Source: Bartonella bacilliformis KC583 (lineage in GTDB: Bacteria; Pseudomonadota; Alphaproteobacteria; Rhizobiales; Rhizobiaceae). From it: DNA of 64,000 nucleotides. The notes below the pieces were generated by a model that was not told the DNA's origin, made no database searches, and worked only from the letters and a program-made list of their open reading frames with translations. Below are positions 49,411 through 59,854 of the stretch, piece after piece (position 1 is the stretch's first letter; each line of letters starts with the position of its first letter). A program made the translations under genes and the position numbers. The DNA is taken from positions 62,001 to 126,000 of the forward strand of contig NC_008783.1 in the NCBI RefSeq assembly GCF_000015445.1, given 5' to 3'.

Positions 49411-50019
49411 TTAATTCTGTGCAGATTGGAAGACAGATCTGATTTGAAAGCCAATATTTTTTATATATTCAGAGGCCAACATGCGTATTTTATTGAGTTG
49501 TTTAACCTTGTTTTGGGTAACATTTTCCTTAATAGGGTAAGCAATGAAATTTATATCAGGCATTAAATATCTCAGCTCAAGCAGAGAGCGTGCTATATGA
49601 TAATCATGGGTGACGATATAGAGCGTTTTGTAATGGTGTTTTTTAATCCAAACAGCACTTTCTTCGGCATTGCTTTTAGTATTGGTTGCTTGGTAGCCGA
49701 GGTCAACACAACACTCAAAAAGCTGCGGATCAATATGCATGTTTCGGAGCAATCTTTTGGGATGAAATGTTGCGTTAACCCCGCTGATTAAGAGTCGCGA
49801 ACCAAGGCCTTGTTTCAGCAGACGCAATCCTGTTTCTATACGTCTTTCTCCACCTGTCAGAACAATGATGGCATCAGCTTTGGATAATGAGACAGGGGGA
49901 TAAAGTTGTTCGACTTTTTCAGAAAAAATAACGAAATGTGTGCCCATGATAAGAAAGAGACTTAAAAGACAAAAAGCTACTGGTGGGCAATAACGAAAAA
50001 GGTGCTTAAAAAATTTCAT
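49411..50019 (-). CDS. YdcF/DUF218-family membrane protein
   Basis: About 202 residues from the ATG at 50019. One N-terminal membrane helix (about 12-33) precedes the DUF218 domain, with ADAIIVLTGGERRIETGLRL, RLLISGVN and THDYHIARSLLELR. ElyC and SanA of this family act in envelope or vancomycin-resistance functions in E. coli, and the enzymatic activity is not established. In rhizobia it lies between ftsEX and plsC. Here ftsX is upstream, but no plsC follows. Confidence 0.88.
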   Translation of the reverse strand: MKFFKHLFRYCPPVAFCLLSLFLIMGTHFVIFSEKVEQLYPPVSLSKADAIIVLTGGERRIETGLRLLKQGLGSRLLISGVNATFHPKRLLRNMHIDPQLFECCVDLGYQATNTKSNAEESAVWIKKHHYKTLYIVTHDYHIARSLLELRYLMPDINFIAYPIKENVTQNKVKQLNKIRMLASEYIKNIGFQIRSVFQSAQN

Positions 50020-50028
50020 AATTTCCAT

Positions 50029-50054
50029 GGAATATTAGGGGGGAATATTAGGGG
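50029..50054. repeat. 13-bp tandem repeat upstream of ydcF
   Basis: Two adjacent copies of GGAATATTAGGGG, overlapping the 5' leader of the YdcF-family gene. Confidence 0.85.
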
Positions 50055-50168
50055 ATATTGAGGATGAGAATCTTTTTAGAATGACAAACTCTTACTGTCA
50101 GAACAATGCTGGTATCAGCAGGAGTATCGGTTATTGATGAGAGATTTCGTATATTGTGAAGCACAGCA

Positions 50169-51143
50169 TTAAAATAAACTATTTTCGGATTGGTTGATTT
50201 TTTTGAGTTGTGTTAAAATGGTAATGCGGCTGGTTAGCATGGTGAGAAGAGACACAACAAGAATAAGGCTAAAAATTTTCCCATAAGTAGTGAAGGTGAT
50301 AGAAACATAGCCAAATAAAGCGGTGATCTGCTCACTTTCGGCTGTCCCCAAATTGTGATGTGTCCAAAAAGAAAAAATATGAAAGAGCACTAAGCTTGCT
50401 ACGCCACCATGAAAGGCACCACGCAACGCAGTTTTAAAGAAATGTCTGTCAAACTGTTTCGCAATGAAGTGGGGTTCTGCGCCAATGAAATATAAGACAT
50501 GGATAATGTGAGAATTTTCTGCAAGAGCATTGCGTGTTGCAAAGATAATCGTGAGCATCAATGAACCCAAGACCAGTGTTAAAAGTACAAAACCGATAAA
50601 GACCGTTGTGTGTGCCATTTTTGTAAAATGATGCACCCAAGAACGGTGATCATTAAATCGACCTCCTGGAATTTTTGTTTTAATAGCTTCACTAATGGCA
50701 TGAAAATCAATATTTTCATTATTTTTCAGTGTGACGATAATCAGCCGAGGCAAGGGTAATTGGTCAAGCGCTAAGTCTGTTCCAAACCAAGGTTCAAGCA
50801 ATTTTTCAGTAGCGGCTTGGCCCATAATGATGGCATTTTGTACACCATGAAATGTTTTGACCAATTGAACAGCATTACGTAGATTTTGTTCTATATCGAT
50901 AGTATCAACAGGATGTATTTGGATCGTTGCTTCATGGCTGATTTGATTGCTCCAATTGTGAGCTGTCCGCTGCACCAAATCAACACAGTTTAAGGTGAGG
51001 CTTGAAAGAAATGTCATGATCGCAATGACAGCAACCAAAGCCTGCCCAGAAATATCGCTGTTAGGAACGATTGGCGATCTGGTTGCTTTATCATGTTTAA
51101 AAATTGCTTTTTGCAAACCAAAAGTGCGAAGAGATTTATTCAT
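50169..51143 (-). CDS. ftsX: Cell division ABC transporter permease FtsX
   Basis: A 324-residue FtsX. There are four membrane helices: one near 32-52, then a periplasmic domain, then three at about 185-310. Conserved segments include IIFATRNALAENSHIIHVLYFIGAEPHFIAKQFDRHF. FtsEX controls cell-wall hydrolases at the division site in studied bacteria. The start overlaps the end of ftsE by 8 bases, which indicates translational coupling. The sequence is more divergent than ftsE, as usual for this family. Confidence 0.93.
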   Translation of the reverse strand: MNKSLRTFGLQKAIFKHDKATRSPIVPNSDISGQALVAVIAIMTFLSSLTLNCVDLVQRTAHNWSNQISHEATIQIHPVDTIDIEQNLRNAVQLVKTFHGVQNAIIMGQAATEKLLEPWFGTDLALDQLPLPRLIIVTLKNNENIDFHAISEAIKTKIPGGRFNDHRSWVHHFTKMAHTTVFIGFVLLTLVLGSLMLTIIFATRNALAENSHIIHVLYFIGAEPHFIAKQFDRHFFKTALRGAFHGGVASLVLFHIFSFWTHHNLGTAESEQITALFGYVSITFTTYGKIFSLILVVSLLTMLTSRITILTQLKKINQSENSLF

Positions 51144-51795
51144 GAATAGTCATCCGTCCCTCATGGAGAATCATACGTCGTGCTTCAACTTGTTCCATCA
51201 AGGAAACATCATGTGTCGCAATGATGACAGCTGTCCCGAAACGGTTTAATTCAATAAACAAACGCAAAAGGCGTTTTGCTATGGGCAAATCAACATTTCC
51301 TGTTGGTTCATCCGCTAAAAGGATTTCAGGTTGATCAATGATCGCGCGCGCAATGGCGACTCTTTGTTTTTCACCCCCTGAAAGAACAGGAGGCAACACA
51401 TGGATTTGATTGCTAAGCCCAACCCATTTTAAAAGATCTTCCACTTCACTGCGATAGGTTGCTTCTTCTTGGCCTTTAATGCGCAAAGGCAAAGAGACAT
51501 TTTCATAAGCGGTCAGATGATTGAGTAAATGAAAATCCTGAAAGACAACACCAATGCGTTTTCGCAAAGCAGGCAGTTCTTTTTCTTTGAGGAGGGCTGT
51601 GTCTTTTCCAAATAAATCAATATGGCCGCGGGTTGGTTTGATGGCAAAAAACATGAGGCGCATCAATGATGTTTTCCCTGCTCCAGAGGCTCCCGTCAGA
51701 AACTGAAAGGATCCACGAGGGATATGAAAGCTCATATCACGCAAAATTTCAGGTCCCATTCCATAGCGCAGGCCAACATTTTCAAAACGAATCAC
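51136..51795 (-). CDS. ftsE: Cell division ATP-binding protein FtsE
   Basis: A 219-residue ABC ATPase. Walker A is GASGAGKTS starting at about residue 35, the signature is VLSGGEKQR, and Walker B is ILLADEPTGNVD. The Q-loop is GVVFQDFHLLNHLTAYENVSLPL. It energises FtsX. First gene of the ftsE-ftsX pair, both on the minus strand. Confidence 0.96.
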   Translation of the reverse strand: MIRFENVGLRYGMGPEILRDMSFHIPRGSFQFLTGASGAGKTSLMRLMFFAIKPTRGHIDLFGKDTALLKEKELPALRKRIGVVFQDFHLLNHLTAYENVSLPLRIKGQEEATYRSEVEDLLKWVGLSNQIHVLPPVLSGGEKQRVAIARAIIDQPEILLADEPTGNVDLPIAKRLLRLFIELNRFGTAVIIATHDVSLMEQVEARRMILHEGRMTIHE

Positions 51796-51948
51796 TTTGA
51801 GGCCTCATTTTTTTATCTTGAAACATTGTTGGCGTTTCTTTGATTTTTCTACCATTTTTATTGTTTCCATCCTACGGCTTTAAGTTTTTTTCCTTTGTTT
51901 AAAATTGTTGAGAGACAATACTTAATTTTAATTAAGTGTGCTGATATG

Positions 51949-53907
51949 TTAAGCGGCTTCCTCTATATTTTGGCGGTTAGCAATAAGGTTATCAACAATT
52001 TGTGGTTCGGCAAGTGTTGAAATATCGCCTAGATTATCAAAATTATTGGCAGCAATTTTGCGTAAAATGCGTCGCATGATTTTTCCTGATCGTGTTTTGG
52101 GCAAGTGAGGCGCAAATTGAATTTTATCCAATGTTGCAATGGAGCCAATTTCCTGCCTAACATGCTGAATCAGATTTTGGTGTAACGTTGCACTTGGTTG
52201 TGTGCCAGCCATTAGGGTTACAAAGCTATAAATGCCTTGCCCTTTAATGGGGTGAGGGTATCCAACAACCGCTGCTTCTGAAACAGCAGGGTGTGAAATA
52301 AGCGCTGATTCAATTTCAGCAGTTCCTAATCTGTGTCCAGAGATATTGAGAATATCATCAACACGTCCTGTGATCCAATAGTAACTATCTTTATCACGTT
52401 TACACCCATCCCCTGTAAAATATTTTCCTTTATAGGTAGAGAAATAGGTTTCAACAAAGCGTTGGTGGTTATTATAAAGGGTGCGCATTTGGCCAGGCCA
52501 TGAATCGACGATACAAAGATTGCCTTCTGCTTCTCCTTTTAGAATATTTCCCTGTGGATCAACGAGTTGAACTTGAATGCCAAAGAAGGGGTGTGTGGCT
52601 GATCCTGCTTTGAGTTTTGTTGCACCCGGCAAAGGTGTAATGATATGGCCCCCTGTTTCTGTTTGCCACCATGTGTCAAGAATAGGGCAGCGGCTGTCGC
52701 CAACTGTGTGATAAAACCATTTCCAGGCTTCCGGATTAATGGGTTCACCCACTGTCCCTAAAAGACGTAACGATGTTCTTTGAGAGCGTTTGACAAAAGA
52801 ATCTCCTGCACCCATTAAAGCGCGGATAGCTGTTGGCGCCGTGTAGAATATATTGACTTTATGCTTATCCACAATCTCCCAAAATCTTCCTTCATCAGGA
52901 AAGGTGGGGGAGCCTTCAAACATTAATGTGGTCGCACCGTTACATAAAGGCCCATAAACTAGATAAGAATGACCGGTGATCCACCCAATGTCGGCAGTGC
53001 ACCAGTAAATTTCACCAGGGTGATAATCAAAAACATACTGATGGGTCATCGAGGCATAGACGAGATAGCCGCCTGTCGTATGCAAGACACCTTTTGGTTT
53101 TCCTGTTGATCCTGAGGTATAAAGAATAAAGAGAGGATCTTCAGCATTCATGTGTTCTGGTGGGCAATCGGGTGTAGCATGGGGCATTTCTTCATGATAC
53201 CAAAAATCACGCCCATTAACCCAGTGAATGATTTTGCTTGTGCGCCGTATCACCATGACTTGAGTCACATTCACATTTTGGCATGCTGCGATATGAATGG
53301 CACGATCCACATTATCTTTTAAGGGGATCGTTTTATCACCACGCAGAGCATGATCAGCGGTAATGATAAAGGTGGATTGCCCATCAATAAGGCGTCCTGC
53401 TATTGCTTCAGAAGAAAAGCCGGCAAAAATAACCGAATGAATAGCACCAATGCGAGCACAAGCGAGCATGGCATAGGCCGCTTCAGGGATCATGGGAAGA
53501 TAGATGCTCACTCTATCGCCTTTTTTAACTCCATGGTTTTTTAAAATGTTCGCAAAACGGCAGACATGTTCATAAAGTTCGTTATAGGTTATTTTTTTAT
53601 CAGAATAAGGATTGTCACTTTCCCAAATCAGGGCGATCTCATTGCCACGGTCTTTTAAATGACGGTCAATACAATTATAGGCAACATTGGTTATGCCATC
53701 TTCATACCATTTGATCGAAACATTGTCATTAAAGGATGCGTTTTTGACTTTTGTATAGGGTTTAAACCATTCAATGCGTTGGCCATGTTCTCCCCAGAAA
53801 CTTGTCGGATCCTCGATACTTTTTTGATACCATTTTTGATAGGTGTCCTGGTCAATTAAGGCATTTTTTTCAATATCAACAGGTATTGGATAAATTCTTT
53901 CAGACAT
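51949..53907 (-). CDS. acs: Acetyl-CoA synthetase
   Basis: A 652-residue AMP-forming acetyl-CoA synthetase, the standard length. It activates acetate through acetyl-AMP. The nucleotide loop is [13 protein letters not shown]. The catalytic lysine is K609 in [12 protein letters not shown], the residue whose acetylation switches off the enzyme in other bacteria. [10 protein letters not shown] and [35 protein letters not shown] motifs are present. It is a single-gene unit with a 150-bp leader. Confidence 0.97.
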   Translation of the reverse strand: MSERIYPIPVDIEKNALIDQDTYQKWYQKSIEDPTSFWGEHGQRIEWFKPYTKVKNASFNDNVSIKWYEDGITNVAYNCIDRHLKDRGNEIALIWESDNPYSDKKITYNELYEHVCRFANILKNHGVKKGDRVSIYLPMIPEAAYAMLACARIGAIHSVIFAGFSSEAIAGRLIDGQSTFIITADHALRGDKTIPLKDNVDRAIHIAACQNVNVTQVMVIRRTSKIIHWVNGRDFWYHEEMPHATPDCPPEHMNAEDPLFILYTSGSTGKPKGVLHTTGGYLVYASMTHQYVFDYHPGEIYWCTADIGWITGHSYLVYGPLCNGATTLMFEGSPTFPDEGRFWEIVDKHKVNIFYTAPTAIRALMGAGDSFVKRSQRTSLRLLGTVGEPINPEAWKWFYHTVGDSRCPILDTWWQTETGGHIITPLPGATKLKAGSATHPFFGIQVQLVDPQGNILKGEAEGNLCIVDSWPGQMRTLYNNHQRFVETYFSTYKGKYFTGDGCKRDKDSYYWITGRVDDILNISGHRLGTAEIESALISHPAVSEAAVVGYPHPIKGQGIYSFVTLMAGTQPSATLHQNLIQHVRQEIGSIATLDKIQFAPHLPKTRSGKIMRRILRKIAANNFDNLGDISTLAEPQIVDNLIANRQNIEEAA

Positions 53908-54069
53908 AGTTTTTCCTCCCTGAGGTACTGTAGACTACGCTAGGGAGGTTTAAAAGGTAAATTTTATTATAATCTGTTAAGGGAGTGTTTTCGTGATATC
54001 TCCATATGTTAAAAAAATGATCGATGATCTCATGAACCTATGTTTGATGATTTGATAAACGAAAAATCC

Positions 54070-54750
54070 TTAGCTAGGGCGTTGCCCAAACAAAGCTGAT
54101 CCAATACGCAAGACATTTGAACCAAATTGAAGAGCGGTTTGAAAGTCATTAGACATGCCCATGGAGAGTTTTGTCAAACCAGATTTTTTGGCTAATTTTG
54201 CTAGCAGGGCAAAATAAGGTCCGGGGTTATCTTCGATCGGGGGGATCGCCATCAGGCCAACAATATCAAGCCCATAATGATTTTTGCAGTGCGCAACAAA
54301 ATCAACCACATCTTCTGGGGCAAGGCCGCTTTTTTGTGGTTCTAATCCAATATTAACTTGAACATAGCAGGGGAAATGTTTCTTTTGTTTGTGCATTTCT
54401 TCACTTAAGCTTTTGGCTATTTTTTCGCGATCAACTGTTTGAATGACATCGAAAATTTTGACAGCCTCTGCTGTTTTATTAGATTGTAGAGGGCCGATAA
54501 GATGCAGTTCAATGGGGCTAAATTGTTGGCGCAGATACGGCCATTTTTCTGCTGCTTCTTGTACGCGATTTTCCGCAAAGCAAGACTGGCCTGCTTGCAA
54601 AAGGGGAATAATCTTGTCTGCAGGCACTGTTTTTGAAACAGCGATGAGCTCTACACTGTCTAAAGAACGCTGATACTCTTTACAGCTGTTGGCGATCTCT
54701 TGTTTAGTATTTTTCCATGCCTCAATGGATGTTGCATGCATTTCACTCAT
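54070..54750 (-). CDS. YggS-family PLP homeostasis protein
   Basis: 226 residues from the ATG at 54750 (MSEMHATS); an in-frame ATG at 54780 is weaker. It is a single-domain PLP-binding TIM barrel. K40 in VELIAVSKTVPADKI is the PLP lysine. Further conserved elements are FAENRVQEAAEKWP, LIGPLQSNK and LSMGMSNDFQTAL, then the phosphate-binding GSNVLRIGSALFG. The family regulates free PLP, and no enzymatic activity is known. A degenerate copy of its first 25 codons lies upstream. Confidence 0.94.
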   Translation of the reverse strand: MSEMHATSIEAWKNTKQEIANSCKEYQRSLDSVELIAVSKTVPADKIIPLLQAGQSCFAENRVQEAAEKWPYLRQQFSPIELHLIGPLQSNKTAEAVKIFDVIQTVDREKIAKSLSEEMHKQKKHFPCYVQVNIGLEPQKSGLAPEDVVDFVAHCKNHYGLDIVGLMAIPPIEDNPGPYFALLAKLAKKSGLTKLSMGMSNDFQTALQFGSNVLRIGSALFGQRPS

Positions 54751-55101
54751 GATGGTCTCGTGCTTTTTAATTTTTTTCAAGGTCTAAAGAATTTAGCTTG
54801 TCTTTACAGCTAGGGATTTTGCTAATCTTTACAGCTCTTAGCAATCTTTTGTTTATATTTTTCCACGCTTCAATGGATGTCGCATGAATTTCTCTCATGA
54901 TGGTTTCGTGCTTTCATTTTTTATTCAATGGCTGAGAATTGTTTCTATGAAGGCAAGTCCTTTCATAAGGGGAATTGTTTTATAAGGGCAATTCTCTCTA
55001 TAAAGCTTGTAAAATATTCATTGAAAAGGTTGACGGTAGCGTTAATCCATGGAAAGCATTAAAATGCTTTTTGGTTTAATTTTGTAAAGAGTATAATAAG
55101 A
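54751..55101. other. Gap between yggS and leuS
   Basis: About 350 bases holding the partial duplication of the yggS start (54826-54930). The right-hand third leads into leuS and is AT-rich. CTTTACAGCT also recurs three times at 54675-54840. Confidence 0.6.
54826..54930 (-). pseudogene. Partial duplicate of the yggS 5' end
   Basis: About 105 bases closely match 54675-54778, the start of the YggS gene and its leader. Translated, the copy begins MREIHATSIEAWKN and matches the real protein (MSEMHATSIEAWKN) for 14 codons, then shifts frame through a one-base loss. It carries the same upstream CATGATGG stretch. A decayed tandem duplicate offset by 151 bases is the simplest explanation. Confidence 0.85.
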
Positions 55102-57729
55102 ATGACGATCGAACGCTATAATCCACGTGCACAGGAACAAAAATGGCAAGCGATTTGGGATGAAAAGAAGATTTTTCAGACCTCTCATGAGGATGAGGGC
55201 GAAAAATATTATGTTTTAGAAATGTTTCCCTATCCTTCAGGCCGCATTCATATGGGGCATGTGCGTAATTACACGATGGGAGATGTCGTGGCGCGTTATA
55301 AGCGTGCTAAGGGGATGAATGTGCTCCATCCAATGGGGTGGGATGCGTTTGGTATGCCGGCTGAAAATGCAGCGATGCAAAATAAAGTGCATCCAAAAGC
55401 ATGGACCTATCAGAATATTGCCGCTATGCGTAAGCAATTACAGAAATTGGGGCTTTCTATAGATTGGTCGCGTGAATTTGCCACTTGTGATGTGGACTAT
55501 TATCACCGCCAGCAAATGATTTTTCTCGATCTTTACCAAAAGGGGCTTGTTGTACGCAAAGTTGCTAAGGTCAATTGGGACCCTGTAGATCAAACCGTTT
55601 TGGCTAATGAGCAGGTTATCGACGGTCGGGGTTGGCGCTCTGGTGCTTTGGTAGAACAGCGAGAATTAACCCAGTGGTTTTTCAAAATTACAGAATTTGG
55701 TGAAGGTTTATTAGCAAGATTGGACGACCTGACAGAATGGCCAGACAAAGTTCGCGTTATGCAAAAAAATTGGATTGGCAAGTCACAAGGGCTCTACATT
55801 CGTTGGGCTTTAGACAAAACACAACTTCCCCATAATGATGGGTGTGAGGGTTTTGACGAAATTACTTGCTATTCGACTCGTCCGGATACTTTATTTGGTG
55901 CATCTTTTTTAGCCCTTTCCGTTGATCATCCAGTGGCACAGGCTTTAGCGAGAAATGATGAAGAGCTTCGTGCTTTTATTGAAATGTGTCGGTGCGGGAG
56001 TACTACAACGGAAGCATTAGAAACAGCCGAAAAGCAAGGATTTCGGACAGGAGTTTTGGCTGTTCATCCGTTAAATCCAGCCGTGCGTCTTCCTGTTTAC
56101 ATCGCGAATTTTGTTTTAATGGATTATGGCACAGGGGCTATTTTTGGCTGCCCAGCGCATGATCAGCGTGATTTGGATTTTGCCCGCAAATATGATCTGC
56201 CTGTGCAAATCGTGGTTGCACCAAAAGAGGCTGAAGAGCAAGATTTTACACTTTCCGACACAGCCTATACCGGTGATGGCGTGATGATCAATTCAGACTT
56301 TTTGAATGGTTTAACGCCGAAAGATGCTTTTGAAGTGGTCGCACAACACCTTGAAAAACAAGTTTTAAATGGCCAGCCCCAAGGGCAAAAAACAGTACAA
56401 TTTCGATTACGAGATTGGGGTGTTTCACGGCAGCGTTATTGGGGATGCCCTATTCCTATGATCCATTGTGCGGCTTGTGGGGTGGTGCCTGTTCCGCGTG
56501 CTGATTTACCTGTCGTCTTGCCGGAAGATGTGACTTTTGATCGCCCTGGGAACCCCCTTGCACGCCATGAAACGTGGCAAACCGTAGCTTGCCCTTCTTG
56601 TGGTCAACCGGCAAAACGCGAAACGGATACAATGGATACATTTGTTGACTCTTCCTGGTATTATGCGCGTTTTACTGCCCCTTGGGCACAAGAGCCAACA
56701 GATCAAGACATAGCGGCGCAATGGCTGCCTGTGCAACAATATATTGGTGGTATTGAGCACGCGATTTTGCATCTTTTATATGCCCGTTTTTTCATGCGGG
56801 CTATGAAATTGGCTGGTCATGTCAATGCGGATGAGCCTTTTACAGGGCTCTTTACCCAAGGCATGGTTGTGCATGAAACCTATCGCGATGCCCAAGGGTG
56901 GGTTGCACCAGATGAGGTGTCTATTGTTGAACAAGATGGCAAACGCCGTGCTTATAAACTGACAGATCAGAGCGAAGTGACAATTGGTTCGATTGAAAAA
57001 ATGTCGAAATCAAAGAAAAATGTAGTTGATCCTGATGATATTATTTCTTCCTACGGGGCTGATACAGCGCGTTGGTTTATGTTGTCAGATTCTCCGCCTG
57101 AGCGTGATGTGATCTGGTCGGAATCGGGGATTGAAGGAGCACATCGCTTTGTCCAACGTGTGTGGCGTTGCGTGGCATTAAGTGCACCAATTTTAAGCAC
57201 CATTGAGCCTTGTGCTGGGCACCAGGGAGAAGCTTTGGAGCTTTCAAAAGCAGCACATCGCACGCTCTGTGCTGTGGAAGATGATTTAGAAAAGCTTGCC
57301 TTTAACCGGGCTGTTGCACGTTTATATGAATTTTTGAATATCATGGCCCCTTTATTAAATACGGTGGCCGATCTTGATGATGAGATGAAGTCTGCTTTGC
57401 GTCAAGCGATGGATTTTTTCTGTGCTATGATTGCACCGATGATGCCGCATTTGGCTGAGGAATGTCACGCAGCTTTAGGAGGAAAAACACTCATGTCTGA
57501 GTGTGCATGGCCTGTTTATGATAAAGCTTTGATTGTTGAGGATTCTGTCACTTTACCGGTGCAAATCAATGGCAAAAAACGTGGCGATGTCACAGTTCCT
57601 GTGACAGCAGATCAAGCAGAGATTGAACAAGCTGTTTTGGCTCTTTCTTTCGTACAAGCACAGTTGGCAGGAAAATCAGTGAAGAAAATGATTATTGTTC
57701 CAAAAAGGATTGTTAATGTTGTTCTTTAG
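55102..57729 (+). CDS. leuS: Leucyl-tRNA synthetase
   Basis: An 875-residue class Ia synthetase. HIGH appears as H50-M-G-H53 in [18 protein letters not shown] starts at K633 ([14 protein letters not shown]). The editing domain (CP1) carries [12 protein letters not shown]. The zinc-like CAACG...CPSCG pairs lie near residues 455-500. The C-terminal anticodon-binding part ends in a short [10 protein letters not shown] strand. It starts 30 bases past an AAAGAG-like site and overlaps the lipoprotein gene by 14 bases. Confidence 0.98.
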   Translation: MTIERYNPRAQEQKWQAIWDEKKIFQTSHEDEGEKYYVLEMFPYPSGRIHMGHVRNYTMGDVVARYKRAKGMNVLHPMGWDAFGMPAENAAMQNKVHPKAWTYQNIAAMRKQLQKLGLSIDWSREFATCDVDYYHRQQMIFLDLYQKGLVVRKVAKVNWDPVDQTVLANEQVIDGRGWRSGALVEQRELTQWFFKITEFGEGLLARLDDLTEWPDKVRVMQKNWIGKSQGLYIRWALDKTQLPHNDGCEGFDEITCYSTRPDTLFGASFLALSVDHPVAQALARNDEELRAFIEMCRCGSTTTEALETAEKQGFRTGVLAVHPLNPAVRLPVYIANFVLMDYGTGAIFGCPAHDQRDLDFARKYDLPVQIVVAPKEAEEQDFTLSDTAYTGDGVMINSDFLNGLTPKDAFEVVAQHLEKQVLNGQPQGQKTVQFRLRDWGVSRQRYWGCPIPMIHCAACGVVPVPRADLPVVLPEDVTFDRPGNPLARHETWQTVACPSCGQPAKRETDTMDTFVDSSWYYARFTAPWAQEPTDQDIAAQWLPVQQYIGGIEHAILHLLYARFFMRAMKLAGHVNADEPFTGLFTQGMVVHETYRDAQGWVAPDEVSIVEQDGKRRAYKLTDQSEVTIGSIEKMSKSKKNVVDPDDIISSYGADTARWFMLSDSPPERDVIWSESGIEGAHRFVQRVWRCVALSAPILSTIEPCAGHQGEALELSKAAHRTLCAVEDDLEKLAFNRAVARLYEFLNIMAPLLNTVADLDDEMKSALRQAMDFFCAMIAPMMPHLAEECHAALGGKTLMSECAWPVYDKALIVEDSVTLPVQINGKKRGDVTVPVTADQAEIEQAVLALSFVQAQLAGKSVKKMIIVPKRIVNVVL

Positions 57730-58294
57730 TCGGTTATCATGCGTTGTTTGTACTTTTATGTTGGCACTGCTTTGTGGCTGTACAATTGAACCGCTTTATC
57801 GCCAAGCCCCGCAATCGTCGACAGTGATGGGTTCTGGTTTTGCAGGGCGTGCAGAGGAAGTTCCTGCTGGTCTTGCAGCAAAGCTGGCCATGATTGTGGT
57901 TGATGAGCCTTCTGATCGTTTTAGCCAAATGGTGCGTAATCATCTGCTTTTTTTGATGCATGGGGGTGGGGGGAAGCCTGCTACGCCAAAGTATCAATTA
58001 TCTTTATACACATCTGTGATGACGCGTACATCTTTGCCAGTAGAGAGTGATCCTAGAACAGGAAGAACGTGGCGTTTTTCTGTCGGGACAGTGGTCGGCA
58101 GGGCCTCTTATTCGTTAAAAGATATGAAGGATAATGTGATTGCGCAAGGGAAAGGAACTTTACGGGCATCATTTGATCGACCTCATCAGGAATATGCGAC
58201 ACTTCAGGCTGAAAAGGATGCTGAAAAACGCGTGGCTACAGAATTAGCGGAACAAATTTTTATGAGGCTTGCAAAAGATCTAGCGAAACTTTGA
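57716..58294 (+). CDS. lptE: LptE-like LPS-assembly lipoprotein
   Basis: 192 residues from the ATG at 57716. The signal peptide is short and ends in a lipobox-like LLCGC, with C22 as the lipidated residue. IEPLYRQ follows, as in alphaproteobacterial LptE. The mature part is a small alpha/beta domain with [13 protein letters not shown] and the conserved [23 protein letters not shown]. LptE plugs LptD in the outer membrane and aids LPS insertion. It overlaps leuS by 14 bases (coupled translation). In most relatives holA follows; here it does not. Confidence 0.85.
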   Translation: MLFFSRLSCVVCTFMLALLCGCTIEPLYRQAPQSSTVMGSGFAGRAEEVPAGLAAKLAMIVVDEPSDRFSQMVRNHLLFLMHGGGGKPATPKYQLSLYTSVMTRTSLPVESDPRTGRTWRFSVGTVVGRASYSLKDMKDNVIAQGKGTLRASFDRPHQEYATLQAEKDAEKRVATELAEQIFMRLAKDLAKL

Positions 58295-58308
58295 TCTAGC
58301 GAAACTTT
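58277..58308. repeat. 16-bp tandem duplication across the lptE stop
   Basis: GATCTAGCGAAACTTT occurs twice in a row. The junction supplies the TGA stop. Without the second copy the frame would stop at TAA at the same place, so the duplication leaves the protein unchanged. Confidence 0.92.
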
Positions 58309-58667
58309 AATGAGATCTTTAACAGGGGAGTGAAGCGGCTTTTTAGCTTAGTGTTCTAGCAACAGTGTAGAATAGGGTTCGCCTTTGTGAATTGGTTTAC
58401 CTTTGTCGGGTTTTTCAAGAGAGTGCGACTAGAGCTTTTAAGAATTTGGCAGCAAAGAGTTAAAAGCGCAAAGCGTGGTAACTAAGCTTGAAAAGTCGTC
58501 TTAAAGATCTTTTGATCTGTTTGTTACCTCGATAAAGAAGGGTGCTAACTTTTATGGAATTCCAATTAATCCGTATCATAGAATGACTGTGGTGTGTTAT
58601 TTAGAGCTCTCAAGGCTTTAAGGGTAAGTTTGAGAGCAGGGTGTGGGAACAAGCGTACGGGTATGTT
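58295..58667. other. Gap between lptE and transaldolase
   Basis: About 370 bases between convergent genes. In relatives holA would start here. I see no HolA-like reading frame and no other gene. Confidence 0.55.
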
Positions 58668-59321
58668 TTAAGCGATCTTTTGGCCCGTTTTTGCCCAATC
58701 CGTTAAAAATGTTTGCAAGCCTTTATCAGTTAAAGGGTGTGCAGCCAGGCTTTTTAAAACCTTGGGAGGAACAGTTGCAACATCTGCACCACTTAAAGCG
58801 GCTTCTTTCACATGGGTTGTTGTGCGGATAGAAGCAGCTAAAATTTGTGTTGCAAATCCATAATTATCATAAATGGTACGAATTTCATGAAGCAGGTCTA
58901 TGCCATTTGTGCCACAATCATCAATTCTGCCAATAAAGGGGGAAACAAATGTTGCCCCTGCTTTAGCCGCAAGCAAAGCTTGAGTAGCAGAAAAACATAA
59001 GGTGAGATTTGTTTTTAACTCTTGTTCGCTAAGGGCTTTACACGCTTTTAAACCATCGAGCGTTATGGGCAGTTTGATGCAAATATTATTAGCAATTTTT
59101 GCTAAAACAGCAGCTTCTTTCATCATGGTGTCAAAGTCAGTTGCTGCAACTTCAGCAGAAACAGGCCCTTCGACCAGGGAGCAAATTTCTTGTATAACGT
59201 CAAGAATATTGCGCCCAGATTGCAGGATGAGAGAAGGATTGGTGGTGACACCATCGACCAGACCTAAATTTTGTAATTCTTGGATATCTTCACAATTAGC
59301 GCTATCCACAAAAAATTTCAT
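58668..59321 (-). CDS. tal: TalC-type transaldolase
   Basis: A 217-residue short transaldolase (fructose-6-phosphate aldolase-like subfamily). The Schiff-base lysine is K83 in [13 protein letters not shown]6 in MKFFVDSA and the VTTNPSL and [25 protein letters not shown] motifs complete the active site. It links the pentose-phosphate pathway with glycolysis. The length and residue positions match the TalC class, which in rhizobia acts as transaldolase. It is divergent from priA. Confidence 0.95.
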   Translation of the reverse strand: MKFFVDSANCEDIQELQNLGLVDGVTTNPSLILQSGRNILDVIQEICSLVEGPVSAEVAATDFDTMMKEAAVLAKIANNICIKLPITLDGLKACKALSEQELKTNLTLCFSATQALLAAKAGATFVSPFIGRIDDCGTNGIDLLHEIRTIYDNYGFATQILAASIRTTTHVKEAALSGADVATVPPKVLKSLAAHPLTDKGLQTFLTDWAKTGQKIA

Positions 59322-59854
59322 TTCCGATCTCCTCTGTTATGAAAAGCTTTTTATACTAAAAGCTTCTGGCGATTCACCTTAATTTACATTATGCGCTATT
59401 GTTGCCCGCAAAAACAAGGGATGAGTCGATAATAATAGGCGGAAAAGTCTATGAAATTGATTTAAAAGGAAGTGTGGGGAAAAGCCTGTTATCCAGGATT
59501 GCTCAAAGATTGCTCAAGGATCATGTAGGATCGCTTAAAGGAATTGCCCCAAGAGTAGTTTAAGGGGTGAAAAGCCGCACAAGAGTAGCCCGAAGCAGTA
59601 TTGTTCAGGATTAAGAATAATTTTAGGCTGTTTTTTCTTTGTAGATTGGAAGAAAATAATAGAGGGTGAAAGCTGATGATCAGAGATTAAAGAGTATTTT
59701 GCTTCCACTTCTTATATTGCACGCTTATCATTATTGGAGGCACATTTTGAAGATCTGATCAGGGTTAGCAAGTATGTTGAAAACTAAAGAGTCCTGAGAT
59801 CAGATAAGGTGCATATGTAAGACTAAACTGAGTGAAAAGATAAGCTATAACAAA
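59322..59854. other. Gap between transaldolase and priA
   Basis: About 530 bases in the divergent space. It contains an 11-bp tandem repeat (GATTGCTCAA units at 59497-59518) and several related AGGAT/GCTC words. No gene is seen. Confidence 0.55.
59497..59518. repeat. 11-bp tandem repeat
   Basis: GATTGCTCAAA then GATTGCTCAAG, adjacent, in the tal-priA intergenic region. Confidence 0.8.
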
